64,000 nt of DNA from Nitrospinota bacterium (GCA_022562795.1 JADFOP010000003.1:1-64000); one strand, 5' to 3'; positions 33,350 through 42,426 are shown, numbered from the stretch's first letter. A program made the numbers and translations. Notes: generated by a model not told the origin, from the sequence alone.

Positions 33350-33374
33350 GGTATGAAAGGTATGAAAGGTATGA
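33350..33374. repeat. Short tandem repeat of GGTATGAAA
   Basis: Two exact copies and a third partial copy of the 9-mer lie head to tail between the IclR gene and the operon. They could be slippage-prone spacer or direct-repeat regulator sites. Confidence 0.5.
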
Positions 33375-33411
33375 GTCGTGCCACCGCCTCTCTTAGGTCC
33401 AAGCAATGTTT

Positions 33412-34221
33412 TTACCTCTCGCCGCCACTTAACGAGACGGCGATACCATAACCCAACCGGCGGGAGAGCTCGTCCCCAGCATCCTTCATGATGCCTATGA
33501 GCTCAGTTTCAATCCTCTCGTCAGGCATCCGGGACGAGGGTCCGGCGATGCTGATGCCCGCCACCACCTGCTGGGTGTAGTCTCTGATGGGTACCGCTAC
33601 ACAACTCACGTTGTTTTCAAATTCCTCTCTGTCTACAGCGCACCCCTGCTCTGCCACATCCTTTAGATGGGCTTTTAAGGCTCCCATGTCCGTAATTGTG
33701 GTTTCCGTGTAGGGATGCAATGGTTCGTCGCCATACAGCTCTTCGAACTTCTCCGGCTCCTGGTAGGCAAGCTGGGCTTTTCCGACGGCGGTACAATATG
33801 CCTTGAGGCGCCGCCCGATTCGTGGAGCAATACGGACGGCCTGTGTGGTTTCGACCCCGTCGAGGTAGACCACATCGCCGTTCTGCAAGAGCGCCAGGTA
33901 TGCAGATTCGTTACAGGCGGCAACGATTTTCTCCAATATGGGCCGGGCCTCTTGAATAAGCTTGAGATGGGCAACGAAGTTCTGACCAAGCTCAAAAATC
34001 CTCAATCCCAGGCGATAGTTTCCCGTCAGTTTATTCTGCTCTACGTAACCTTTGGCCTCCAGGGTCCCTAGCAGCCGTAATATATTGTTTTTGTTAAGAC
34101 CCTGACGCTTAGCAAGCTCTGTAACTCCTAGCTCGTCATCGGGACCAGCCAGGTTTTCCAAAATATCCAGAGCGTTGTTGACGGACTGGACGACATACCG
34201 GCTCCTTTCCCGTTTGACCAT
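33412..34221 (-). CDS. IclR-family transcriptional regulator
   Basis: This 269-residue protein has an N-terminal winged helix-turn-helix (about 8-70: ALDILENLAG, VTELAKRQGLNKNNILRLL, GYVEQNKLTGNYRLG) and a C-terminal GAF-like effector domain (RIGRRLKAYCTAVGKAQLA, VAVPIRDYTQQVVAGISIAG). IclR proteins control catabolic genes in response to small organic acids. It lies directly upstream of the CoA-transferase operon in the same orientation, making it the likely regulator. An AATGCA-N7-TGCATT repeat further upstream at 34399-34417 may be its own control site. Confidence 0.9.
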   Translation of the reverse strand: MVKRERSRYVVQSVNNALDILENLAGPDDELGVTELAKRQGLNKNNILRLLGTLEAKGYVEQNKLTGNYRLGLRIFELGQNFVAHLKLIQEARPILEKIVAACNESAYLALLQNGDVVYLDGVETTQAVRIAPRIGRRLKAYCTAVGKAQLAYQEPEKFEELYGDEPLHPYTETTITDMGALKAHLKDVAEQGCAVDREEFENNVSCVAVPIRDYTQQVVAGISIAGPSSRMPDERIETELIGIMKDAGDELSRRLGYGIAVSLSGGER

Positions 34222-34702
34222 TATGATTCAGTCCTACGACGAACCGGGAACGCCGTCAACACGATATAGACTCTCCAGACCTTGCTTGGCCTGGAAACGT
34301 CGGCTGAGGAAAATCTGTGGTAATTCAGTGAATGGTGCGCATGCTGCTAGTGCTTGTAACGTAGATTATAAAAACCCTGTGGCCTTTGTCAAGCGAAAAA
34401 TGCAAAAGGACTGCATTATTTTAAACGTCTTTTGGTTTTTCTGGCTGGGAGAATCGAGGCCTCCGTCGCCCTCCTCGCTTAGGGCCTTAGATATGTGTGA
34501 TTTACGGCGAATATGGTCGGTGGATAGGCCCCACCATTTCGTTATGGGATGTCTTAAATGGCTCTCGGAATCCCTACGTGGAGCAGGGATGAACCCCTCC
34601 TCAGGGCTCTTTTAAGATGCTGTTTTAAACCCTATCGTAATGGAATCCGTTTCGCGGGGTCCTGTGACAGGAGGGCTGTGGATTAGTTTTCCACATCTTG
34701 GG
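34222..34702. other. Intergenic region between iclR-type gene and larC
   Basis: No gene is convincing here. A plus-strand frame extends from the IclR gene to 34615 but has no family features. An inverted repeat AATGCA-N7-TGCATT lies at 34399-34417, about 180 nt upstream of the regulator start. No terminator of the usual form was found. Confidence 0.4.
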
Positions 34703-35896
34703 TTACTTTTTCCGCGATTTTCCGAATACGGTATTCCAGGCCTCCGTTTCGGCGACGCGCTGGACGGTTCGTAGGGCTAGGTCCTTGTCTTCCGCAATCC
34801 GGCGGCAATCCTCGTATTCCGGCGCCACATTTAGGAGGCGGCCGGCCCGCCGTCCGACTTTGACGGCCACCGGCCCCCAGGGGGTCTCGACCGTGAGAAG
34901 CTCTCGATCCAACACGATCCGCCTGGTTGTGGTCCGACGGATGCCGAACGTTGTGGTCTCGGCAAAAAGGACGTCGGTGACCGCCTCGGCTGCCTCCGGC
35001 GGGGTGACGGCCGTCAGGGCCACTCCCGGGCGGTTCTTCTTCATCTGAATGGGCGTTAAGCCCACATCGAGCGCCCCGGCGGCGAAGCACCGGTTCATGA
35101 GGTGGTCGAACACCTCGGGGGAGCAGTCGTCGATGTGAGTTTCCAACACAACGACCGTCTCGCCGGCGGCAAGCGGGTCGCGTTCTCCGAGAATTATACG
35201 AAGGGCGTTTGGCCGCTCGGCCACATCGGCCTGGCCTGCGCCGTAGCCCACGGCCTGCGGCACCATAGGGGGCATGAGGCCGGATGAGGAGGCGAGCGTT
35301 GTGAGCAGGGCGGCGCCGGTTGGGGTGGCCAGCTCGAGGGGCGGCCCCTCGGCGTAACAAGAAAATCCGGCAAGGAGCTCTATTGTGGCGGGTCCGGGGA
35401 CGGGCAAGGTGCCGTGGGCGGCCTTAACTGTGCCGCTGCCGGTGTTTACCGGCGAGGCGATAATCTCATCAACACCTAACCGGTGGAAGCCTGCGACGGT
35501 GCCGACCACGTCTACGATCGCGTCAATGGCCCCAACCTCGTGGAAGCGGACCTCATCCACCGGGCAGCGATGGACTCGGGCTTCGGCTTCAGCCAGGCGG
35601 GTGAAGACGTGGGCCGCTCCCGCCCGGACCTCCTCGGGGAGGTCGGCCCCATCGACAATGGACAAAATGTCAGACAAGCGGCGGTGAGACTGCTCGTCGG
35701 CGGTAATTTCCACTGTGGCCAAGGTGCAGCCTATTCCGCAACGCTCGACCTCGGTCACCTCCAGACGCCATCCGCCCACGCCCAAGGTCTCGAGGTCGGC
35801 CCGGAGCGTATCCGCTGGCAGGCCCGCATCGAGAAGGGCTCCGAGGAACATGTCCCCGGCCACCCCGCTGAAACAGTCGCAGTAGGCGATAGTCAC
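34703..35896 (-). CDS. larC: LarC, nickel-pincer cofactor nickel insertase
   Basis: This 397-residue protein matches LarC, a CTP-dependent enzyme that inserts nickel into the pyridinium thiocarboxylate cofactor of lactate racemase-type enzymes. Family segments are CDCFSGVAGDMFLGALLDAG at the start, a His-rich region (RFHEVGAIDAIVDVVG), and THIDDCSPEVFDHLM through GLTPIQMKKNRPG. The protein is a single uninterrupted frame, unlike the ribosomally frameshifted larC1/larC2 of Lactiplantibacillus. Its start overlaps larB by 4 nt. larE and larA are not in the window. Confidence 0.9.
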   Translation of the reverse strand: MTIAYCDCFSGVAGDMFLGALLDAGLPADTLRADLETLGVGGWRLEVTEVERCGIGCTLATVEITADEQSHRRLSDILSIVDGADLPEEVRAGAAHVFTRLAEAEARVHRCPVDEVRFHEVGAIDAIVDVVGTVAGFHRLGVDEIIASPVNTGSGTVKAAHGTLPVPGPATIELLAGFSCYAEGPPLELATPTGAALLTTLASSSGLMPPMVPQAVGYGAGQADVAERPNALRIILGERDPLAAGETVVVLETHIDDCSPEVFDHLMNRCFAAGALDVGLTPIQMKKNRPGVALTAVTPPEAAEAVTDVLFAETTTFGIRRTTTRRIVLDRELLTVETPWGPVAVKVGRRAGRLLNVAPEYEDCRRIAEDKDLALRTVQRVAETEAWNTVFGKSRKK

Positions 35897-36672
35897 TCGT
35901 CTCCCCCCGAATGCTGTGGCTTTTCTCCCAAGCGGTTTATTGAGTGGGCCATAGTCCCGGCGCCGAAACCGTTATCGATGTTAACTACGGCGACCCCCGG
36001 CGCGCAGGTATTGAGCATGGTGAGCAGGGCAGCCAGGCCACCGAAGCTCGCCCCATAACCGACCGAGGTCGGCACAGCGATGACCGGCGCATCAACCAGG
36101 CCCCCGATGACGCTAGGCAGCGCGCCGTCCATTCCGGCCACTACGACGATGACTCGGGCCTCATCAAGGCTCTCCCGCGCATCCAGGAGTCGGTGAATCC
36201 CCGCCACACCGACGTCGTAGAGACGCTCTGTCCGGCTGCCCAAAACTTGTGCAGTTACTGCGGCTTCCTCTGCCACGGGAATATCCGAGGTGCCGGCGGT
36301 AACGACGAGGACTTTCCCGAGGGTGGGAACCACCGCCTCTCGTTGGATGACGACGGTACGGGCCAGCGAATTGTGCTCTGCACAAGTGTCCATGGCTTTC
36401 AGGCGTTCGGCCAGGGTTTCATCCACCCTCGTGGCCAGCACCGTTGAGCCCCCTGCGAGGAGAGAGGCCACGATAGCCTCCACATCCTCGGGCCTCTTGC
36501 CCTCGCAGTAGACCACCTCCGGGGAGCCGGTCCTCAAGGGCCGATGATGGTCGATTCGGGCGAAGCCGAGGTTCTCGAAGGGGAGGTTCCGGAGGGTTTC
36601 CACCGCTTCCTCAGGGCTCATCGCGCCCTGAGCCACGGCCTGGAGCATCTCCCTGAGCCGGGTTGGGTCCAT
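35893..36672 (-). CDS. larB: LarB, nickel-pincer cofactor biosynthesis
   Basis: This protein of about 259 residues resembles LarB, which carboxylates and hydrolyses nicotinic acid adenine dinucleotide to start nickel-pincer cofactor synthesis. The C-terminal AIR-carboxylase-like (PurE-like) core shows VVTAGTSDIPVAEEA, VVAGMDGALPSVIGGL and PTSVGYGASFGGLAALL. GGAGG lies 5 nt before ATG 36672; a GTG two codons earlier is too close to that site. It overlaps larC and begins 15 nt after gpsA ends, so the operon is tightly packed. Confidence 0.9.
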   Translation of the reverse strand: MDPTRLREMLQAVAQGAMSPEEAVETLRNLPFENLGFARIDHHRPLRTGSPEVVYCEGKRPEDVEAIVASLLAGGSTVLATRVDETLAERLKAMDTCAEHNSLARTVVIQREAVVPTLGKVLVVTAGTSDIPVAEEAAVTAQVLGSRTERLYDVGVAGIHRLLDARESLDEARVIVVVAGMDGALPSVIGGLVDAPVIAVPTSVGYGASFGGLAALLTMLNTCAPGVAVVNIDNGFGAGTMAHSINRLGEKPQHSGGDE

Positions 36673-36686
36673 CGCCACCTCCGCTC

Positions 36687-37691
36687 TTAGTCCGTTTCCA
36701 CTTTCGGGTCACGGGCCATGAGCTTCTCCACGGCGACTAAAGGAGCTTTTTCCCGATAGAGTATGGCCGCGACTTGTTCGGCTATCGGAAGCTCGACCGC
36801 GTATTTCGCTCCCAGAGCCACGATAGCGGGGGTGGTTTTCACGCCCTCGGCGACCTCGTCGGTCTCCTTAAGGATGGCCTCGAGGGACATTCCCTGCCCG
36901 ATCTTCAAGCCCACCGAGCGGTTGCGCGACAGAGCCCCCGTGCAGGTCAGGACCAGATCCCCAAGGCCCGCCAGCCCGGCGAAGGTCTCGGCGTCGCCCC
37001 CCATGGCGACACCGAGACGGGACATCTCGGCCAGGCCTCGAGCAATGAGAGCCGACCTCGCATTGAAGCCCAGCTCCAAACCGTCGGAAACCCCACAGGC
37101 GATGGCCACAACGTTCTTATGCGCTCCGGCGAGCTCCACCCCCAGGATGTCTCGGTTCGTGTAGACTCGGAAGTATGAGGTGTTGAAGAGGGCCTGGACG
37201 GCCGAGGCGGCCTCGGCGTCTGCGCTCGCCGCCACAAGGGCCGTTGGCAGCTTGCCGGCCACCTCCTTGGCAAAGCTCGGACCCGATAGAGCCACTATGG
37301 CCCGTCGTTTTCCGGAGGGGATCTCCTCGGTCATAATTCCGCCGACAGTCTGGAGGCTATCCTGTTCGATCCCCTTGGAGGCGGTGATGAGCAGGGTTGA
37401 TGGGGGTAAGTGAGGCTCAAGAGCCCTAAGGACGGCCCGCGCCCCGAAGGTGGGAACGACCGAGAGCACCGTCGTTGCAGAGCCTGCGAGCGAAAGGTCG
37501 TTGGTCGGGGTAAGGGACTCCGGCAGGGGGTAACCTGGTAAAAACCAACGGTTTTCCCGATCCCGGGCCATCTCCTCGGCAAGTTCAGGCTCACGCACCC
37601 ATAGGGTCACGGCGCGGCCCAGCTCGGCAAGGTGGATTGCCAGGGTCGTGCCCCAACTACCGGCTCCAACGACGGCGATGGGCTCAGTCAC
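36687..37691 (-). CDS. gpsA: NAD(P)-dependent glycerol-3-phosphate dehydrogenase
   Basis: This 334-residue GpsA reduces dihydroxyacetone phosphate to sn-glycerol 3-phosphate for phospholipid synthesis. It has the N-terminal nucleotide motif VVGAGSWGTTLA, SGPSFAKEVA, the catalytic-lysine region VELAGAHKNVVAIACG and GLGDLVLTC. Length is normal. It begins with GTG 37691, 9 nt after a G-rich site, 26 nt after rtcB. No link to its neighbours' functions is evident beyond sharing a transcript. Confidence 0.92.
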   Translation of the reverse strand: MTEPIAVVGAGSWGTTLAIHLAELGRAVTLWVREPELAEEMARDRENRWFLPGYPLPESLTPTNDLSLAGSATTVLSVVPTFGARAVLRALEPHLPPSTLLITASKGIEQDSLQTVGGIMTEEIPSGKRRAIVALSGPSFAKEVAGKLPTALVAASADAEAASAVQALFNTSYFRVYTNRDILGVELAGAHKNVVAIACGVSDGLELGFNARSALIARGLAEMSRLGVAMGGDAETFAGLAGLGDLVLTCTGALSRNRSVGLKIGQGMSLEAILKETDEVAEGVKTTPAIVALGAKYAVELPIAEQVAAILYREKAPLVAVEKLMARDPKVETD

Positions 37692-37717
37692 GGGCTGAAC
37701 ACCCCCAGTACCGGCAC

Positions 37718-39187
37718 TTAGCCCTTGACCACCCCCAAGGGCCGAACTTTGGCAACCGTAGTGGCGATACCCGCCCCTTGGACCACCCGAACCACATCGC
37801 TCACGTCCTTGTAGGCCTCCGAGATCTCCTCCACAACGGTGCGGCGGCCCGCGGCTCGAAGAATAATGCCCTTATCCTCCATCTCACGGAAGATTGACCG
37901 GCCCTTGGCCAGCCGGGTTGCCGCTTTGCGGCTCATGAGACGCCCGGCGCCGTGGCACGAGGAACCCCAGGTCTCTTCCATAGCCTCGGGGGTGCCGACA
38001 AGGATGAAGCTGTATCGGCCCATATCACCGGGAATTAGGACGGGCTGGCCCACATGCCGGTAGGCCTCGGGTACCTCGGGGTGGCCCTTGGGGAACGCCC
38101 GCGTCGCCCCTTTGCGGTGGACCATGAGGGGGCGCTTCCGGCCCTCGTGCGTGTGCTCCTCGAGCTTGACGATGTTATGAGCCACATCGTAGAGGAGCTT
38201 CATGCCGAGGTCTCGCGGCCCCATGCCGAGGGCCTTCTCGAAGGCCTCCCGTGCCCAATGAGTCATTGCCTGGCGGTTGGCCCAGGCGTAATTGGCCGCC
38301 CCAACCATTGCCCCCAGGTAGTCCTGGCCCTCAGGGCTGGAGTACGGCGCGCAGGCGAGTTGCTTATCGGGCAGTTGGATGTCGTACTTTCGAAGCGCAT
38401 GCTCCATAACCACCAGATAGTCGGTGCAGACTTGGTGGCCGAAGCCCCTGGAGCCGGAATGAATCATGAGTGTAATCTGGCCTTTCCATAGGCCGAAGGC
38501 CTTAGCCACGTCCGCCTCATAAATCTCATCGACGACTTGCACCTCGGCGAAGTGGTTGCCACTGCCGAGCGTTCCGAGCTGCTTTCGGCCCCTGTCGAAG
38601 GCCTTCTTCGAGATGGCGTCAGGATCGGCCCCCTCCATCGCGCCGCCGCTTTCGGTGTGGTCCAGGTCTTCCGTCGTCCCGAATCCTTGCTCGACCGCCC
38701 AGCGTGAGCCTTTCGTTACTACCTTCTTAGCGTCGCTTTGCGAAAGGGTGATTTTACCTTTCGAGCCAAGGCCGCTTGGCAGCGCGTGGAAGAGGCTTTC
38801 GATTAAGGGGCGCATATGCTCTTGGACATCTTCTTGTTTGAGATTGGTCGTCAGGAGGCGTACTCCGCAGTTGATGTCGAAACCCACGCCGCCCGGGGTA
38901 ATTACCCCGTCGGCGTCAGGGTCGGTCGCTATAACACCCCCTATAGGCAACCCATAGCCAAAGTGAATATCTGGCATGGCAAGGGAGCGGCCGACGATCC
39001 CCGGCAGAGTGGCGGCGTTTGCCACCTGTTCTACGCAGTCGTCCTTTTCAATGTCGGCCATGAGCTTGTCGTCGGCGTAGATGAGACCGGGGACCCTCAT
39101 GCCCTCCTTGTAGTCTATTGGGACCTCCCAACGGTAGGGGTCCAATCGTTTCAAAGGCTTCTTAGTACCTCTATCTTCCATTTTCAT
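37718..39187 (-). CDS. rtcB: RtcB RNA-splicing ligase
   Basis: This 489-residue RtcB joins RNA 2',3'-cyclic phosphate and 5'-OH ends, using GTP and Mn. Key segments are DINCGVRLL, LGSGNHFAEV, HSGSRGFGHQ and the SSCHGAGRLMSR segment, which carries the His that becomes guanylylated. There is no intein. GGAGGT lies 8 nt before ATG 39187. The archease gene directly upstream (59-nt gap) encodes its activating partner, supporting a working RNA-repair pair. No RtcR-type sigma54 activator is adjacent. Confidence 0.95.
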   Translation of the reverse strand: MKMEDRGTKKPLKRLDPYRWEVPIDYKEGMRVPGLIYADDKLMADIEKDDCVEQVANAATLPGIVGRSLAMPDIHFGYGLPIGGVIATDPDADGVITPGGVGFDINCGVRLLTTNLKQEDVQEHMRPLIESLFHALPSGLGSKGKITLSQSDAKKVVTKGSRWAVEQGFGTTEDLDHTESGGAMEGADPDAISKKAFDRGRKQLGTLGSGNHFAEVQVVDEIYEADVAKAFGLWKGQITLMIHSGSRGFGHQVCTDYLVVMEHALRKYDIQLPDKQLACAPYSSPEGQDYLGAMVGAANYAWANRQAMTHWAREAFEKALGMGPRDLGMKLLYDVAHNIVKLEEHTHEGRKRPLMVHRKGATRAFPKGHPEVPEAYRHVGQPVLIPGDMGRYSFILVGTPEAMEETWGSSCHGAGRLMSRKAATRLAKGRSIFREMEDKGIILRAAGRRTVVEEISEAYKDVSDVVRVVQGAGIATTVAKVRPLGVVKG

Positions 39188-39246
39188 GAGGTAGGACCTC
39201 CGCTAAAATGCAGCCTTTTTGCGTTTTCACCTCGCCCCGGCGGCCT

Positions 39247-39669
39247 TCAAACGTCGACTATGACGTAGGCTTCCCACCCTGAGGGACCCTCGACCACCCG
39301 TGCCAGGTGATAGGTCGCCGCCTTAAGCTCGGTCCCCAGCGTGTGGCGGTCTTCGTCTATTGGCTCTCCCCACGCAGTGGCCTCAATTCTGGAGGGGTCG
39401 AAGGCCGTAATCTCAAACCGCCGAAAGAGAACGTCGTGGACATCGTGAAGGTAGATGAGCTCGTTCAACCATGAGACGAGCAGCCCTTCAAGGCTAATGC
39501 CCTCACACACGACCGAAAAGGGTTGGGTCGGCTCTATCGCCTCAAGATCGGTGACGAGGCTAAAGAGCCCCTCAGCTGCGTGGATGAATGCTTCCTCGCA
39601 AGTGGCCCCTGTAGCCAGCACCCCCACATCGGCCGTCGTGCCAATAATCTCAAACGGTCGGTCGGCCAT
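39247..39669 (-). CDS. Archease
   Basis: This 140-residue archease speeds RtcB guanylylation and broadens its nucleotide use. The family pattern is visible: TTADVGVLATGATCEEAFIH with the metal-binding Asp, an acidic WLNELIYLHD segment and a C-terminal strand (GWEAYVIVDV) ending in Asp. Length is normal. It lies between a TonB-like gene and rtcB in the same direction, the usual archease-rtcB linkage. Confidence 0.92.
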   Translation of the reverse strand: MADRPFEIIGTTADVGVLATGATCEEAFIHAAEGLFSLVTDLEAIEPTQPFSVVCEGISLEGLLVSWLNELIYLHDVHDVLFRRFEITAFDPSRIEATAWGEPIDEDRHTLGTELKAATYHLARVVEGPSGWEAYVIVDV

Positions 39670-39718
39670 GGATGTACCTATAAGATAAAGGCGTTTGCTA
39701 CGCTCTTCAAGATTAAAG

Positions 39719-40579
39719 TTAGCGTAGGGCGCTCAGCGAGGGCATGTAGCTGAAGACGGCGTTAATCTGGAGCCGTCTCTTTGTAATCCGCCTCGGGAAG
39801 GGATTATAAGGGTTAGCCATCTTGACGGCCCGAACGGCCTCATCATCCAAGAGGCGAGACCCGCTGGAACGCAACAGACGCACATCTTCGAGTCGTCCGT
39901 CATGCAGAATGGTAAAACGGAGCATAAGTTCACCAAAGATTCCCGTCCTGGCGGCCTCCTCAGGATAGTTCCAGACGAGCTCGATCTGTCGTTTGATAGT
40001 GGCGAAGTAGGATATGTAACGGAAATCCCGGGTATCGAGACTCACCACCTCCGCTTCTTCGGCATTCAGGTCGAGGCTGGCGTACCGCTCGAGGTCGGCC
40101 CCGCTCAACAGGGGTAGTTTTCTAAGCTTTGGCACCCCTTGTGGCAAAATTCTCGGCCGCTCGGAGAGCCTTGCCGTCAGCGCCTCTTTCGGTTTTGGCG
40201 GTTCAAGCTTCTGCTTGACGGGCTTCGGGAGGGGCTTCTCAAGCGGAGGGACAATGGGCCGGGTGGGTTTTATTGCCTTGGCCATAATTCGAACCTTTGG
40301 ATGCTTTGGCTCACGAACACGTTCCAATACTTTTGGCCCCTTGGCCCGTCGGTCGGCGTTGCTGAGGGCCGCCGTTTTCGTCTTGATGGGGGTTTGCTCC
40401 TTCTTGGGTTTCGGCAGATCGGTGATAATTCGGACCATGACCGGAACATTGGGCTTCATTACGTTTGACGACAGCGACGGGTAGAAGGCAAGGAAGAAAA
40501 TGGTGTGAGCCAGGAGAGAAACCAGTATAAAGCGTGGGCCGTGGAGCCCCTGGCGTGGAATACTTTCAAGATTGATCAT
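39719..40579 (-). CDS. TonB-like energy transducer
   Basis: This protein of about 286 residues has a cytoplasmic start, one membrane segment (FILVSLLAHTIFFLAFYP), a long Pro/Lys-rich periplasmic spacer and a C-terminal TonB domain. The domain includes FATIKRQIELVWNYPEEAAR, LRFTILHDGRLEDVRLLRSS and LDDEAVRAVKMA. TonB/TolA proteins carry inner-membrane energy to outer-membrane receptors. ATG 40579 is preferred because the upstream extension is not membrane-like. No ExbB/ExbD is adjacent; a set is encoded at 62489-63554. Confidence 0.8.
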   Translation of the reverse strand: MINLESIPRQGLHGPRFILVSLLAHTIFFLAFYPSLSSNVMKPNVPVMVRIITDLPKPKKEQTPIKTKTAALSNADRRAKGPKVLERVREPKHPKVRIMAKAIKPTRPIVPPLEKPLPKPVKQKLEPPKPKEALTARLSERPRILPQGVPKLRKLPLLSGADLERYASLDLNAEEAEVVSLDTRDFRYISYFATIKRQIELVWNYPEEAARTGIFGELMLRFTILHDGRLEDVRLLRSSGSRLLDDEAVRAVKMANPYNPFPRRITKRRLQINAVFSYMPSLSALR

Positions 40580-41112
40580 CGGTTTCGAATACCCTGTGGG
40601 GGGTTGTAAGCCTCGGGAGGGGCAGGCCAGGCGACTCGTCGAAGAGATATCATACCATTTCGCTTGACGCGCATCAAGAAAAAATACCTCTGGCAAATAT
40701 TGATGCTGAGTTTTAAATAACTGGATGTAACTGCTCAATTAAGCAATGAAAACAAACCTACGCCTCCATCCTTTTCCCACTTTGAAAAAGAAGATTGGTG
40801 AAGGGCGCCGGTTCGGCCGGTCGGACCGAGGATCTTCCAACCCTGCTGCCTATTCCTTGAGCAATCTGGATCACCGGGCTGCCTCACTGTAACCCTTTAG
40901 AATCCCGCCATTTATATACTTCCCCTCAGCTACCCTGCCCCACTGGGTAGCATCCATAGCCCCAGCAGAGGAAGATATGGGCGCCCGAAGTTTTTCATTA
41001 TCAAGCCATTAGAGGTCCTTCAGCCCTTTGGTATCACTCTTGCTGTAACGGATGATGTCAGTTGGGAGTCTTGGAGTGCAACATTAACCATTCAACTTGC
41101 GGGAGAACCTCA
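40580..41112. other. Divergent intergenic region of tonB-like gene and amtB
   Basis: There is no gene in this 533-nt region. It is somewhat AT-rich near the tonB-like side. It contains the sigma54-like promoter of amtB (separate entry). No tRNA or terminator recognised. Confidence 0.45.
41029..41044 (+). promoter_or_regulatory. Putative sigma54 (RpoN) promoter of amtB
   Basis: TGGTATCACTCTTGCT matches the -24/-12 consensus TGGYAYRNNNNTTGCW except at one position. GG and GC are exactly 10 nt apart. It lies about 70 nt upstream of amtB, a gene commonly under NtrC/RpoN nitrogen control. Confidence 0.6.
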
Positions 41113-42426
41113 ATGAGCCGTAGCAAACGCTGGTCATTAGTGAGTGCCCTGGTCACATACGCGATCGTAGCCCTGCCTGCCCTGGCACTGGCCGATGAGG
41201 CTGCAAAACTCGATTCGGGCGACACCGCCTGGATGCTTACCTCTACCGCCCTGGTGTTATTCATGACCATTCCGGGCCTATCGCTGTTCTACGCCGGAAT
41301 GGTGCGTTCCAAGAACGTGCTGTCAGTCTTAATGCAGTGTTTCACTATCACCGCACTGATGACGGTTTTGTGGACCGTCTACGGCTATAGCTTGGCATTT
41401 ACAGACGGCGGCGCCCTCAACGCCTTCATCGGTGGCCTTAGCAAGTTATTTCTGATTGGAGTGACGGTGGATGCCCTAAGCGGCACCATCCCCGAGAGCG
41501 TTTTTATGATCTTCCAGATGACCTTCGCGATCATCACCCCAGCGCTCATCGTGGGGGCTTTCGCCGAGCGCATGAAGTTTACCGCCATGATGCTTTTCAT
41601 GGCGGCCTGGGTGACCATAGTCTACGCCCCGGTTTGTCACTGGGCGTGGGGTGGCGGATGGATGGGCAGTATAGGCGTCTTGGACTTTGCTGGCGGCACC
41701 GTGGTGCACATCAATGCCGGGGTCGCCGGCTTGGTCGCCGCCATCTTACTTGGCAAACGCAAGGGTTTTCCGGCCACGCCCATGCCGCCGCACAGCCTTC
41801 CGCTAACGGTAATCGGCGCGGGCATGCTCTGGGTCGGTTGGTTTGGGTTCAATGCCGGCAGTCAGCTGGCCGCGGACGGCACCGCTGGAATGGCTATGGT
41901 GGTGACCCAGGTCGCTACAGCTACCGCCGCCCTGGCTTGGATGTTCATGGAGTGGTGCAGGCACGGCAAACCAACCGCCTTGGGTATCGTGACCGGCGCG
42001 GTTGGGGGCCTCGTTGCCATCACCCCCGCTTCCGGGTTCGTTGGACCAATTGGGGCCCTGGTCATCGGCGCGGCCTCCGGCGTTTTATGCTTCTTGGCCT
42101 CCACGACTCTCAAAAGCAAGATGGGTTATGACGACTCACTTGACGTCTTCGGTGTGCATGGAATCGGCGGAATCGTTGGAGCTCTTCTCACGGGCGTTTT
42201 CGTATCCTCCAGCTTTGGCGGGGCGGGCCTCAGCGAAGGAATGACCATGGTGGGCCAAGTGGGGATTCAGGTGCTCGGCGTTACCGGCACTATCGTTTAC
42301 TGCGGTATCGCCAGTTACGCCATCCTCAAGGTGGTGGATGCCGTAGTGGGCCTTCGGGTCGATGAGGAGGAGGAAACCCTGGGGCTCGATCTTTCCCTGC
42401 ACGACGAGCGTGGCTACAACCTGTGA
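41113..42426 (+). CDS. amtB: AmtB-type ammonium transporter
   Basis: This 437-residue Amt-family channel conducts NH3/NH4+ across the inner membrane. It has a cleavable-looking signal, about 11 membrane segments, and the pore histidines in VVHINAGVAG and GVHGIGGIVG. The N-terminal binding site region is GLSLFYAGMVRSKN. ATG 41113 follows GGGAGA and begins the signal; an upstream in-frame ATG at 41062 is unlikely. The partner PII gene glnB is nearby on the opposite strand, matching the usual amtB-PII functional pair although not cotranscribed here. Confidence 0.93.
   Translation: MSRSKRWSLVSALVTYAIVALPALALADEAAKLDSGDTAWMLTSTALVLFMTIPGLSLFYAGMVRSKNVLSVLMQCFTITALMTVLWTVYGYSLAFTDGGALNAFIGGLSKLFLIGVTVDALSGTIPESVFMIFQMTFAIITPALIVGAFAERMKFTAMMLFMAAWVTIVYAPVCHWAWGGGWMGSIGVLDFAGGTVVHINAGVAGLVAAILLGKRKGFPATPMPPHSLPLTVIGAGMLWVGWFGFNAGSQLAADGTAGMAMVVTQVATATAALAWMFMEWCRHGKPTALGIVTGAVGGLVAITPASGFVGPIGALVIGAASGVLCFLASTTLKSKMGYDDSLDVFGVHGIGGIVGALLTGVFVSSSFGGAGLSEGMTMVGQVGIQVLGVTGTIVYCGIASYAILKVVDAVVGLRVDEEEETLGLDLSLHDERGYNL

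Noticed and set aside
34175-34615. Plus-strand frame of 146 codons upstream of the IclR gene
   Set aside because: It starts inside the regulator on the opposite strand, has no good ribosome binding site and no recognisable domain.
34703-35896. Possible programmed frameshift in larC
   Set aside because: The gene is one continuous frame covering both LarC1- and LarC2-like parts.
37718-39187. Possible intein in rtcB
   Set aside because: The length (489 residues) and continuous motifs leave no room for an intein.
41062-41112. Upstream start for amtB
   Set aside because: The extension is polar and lies before the GGGAGA site; the signal peptide begins at 41113, and the extension is too close to the sigma54 promoter.
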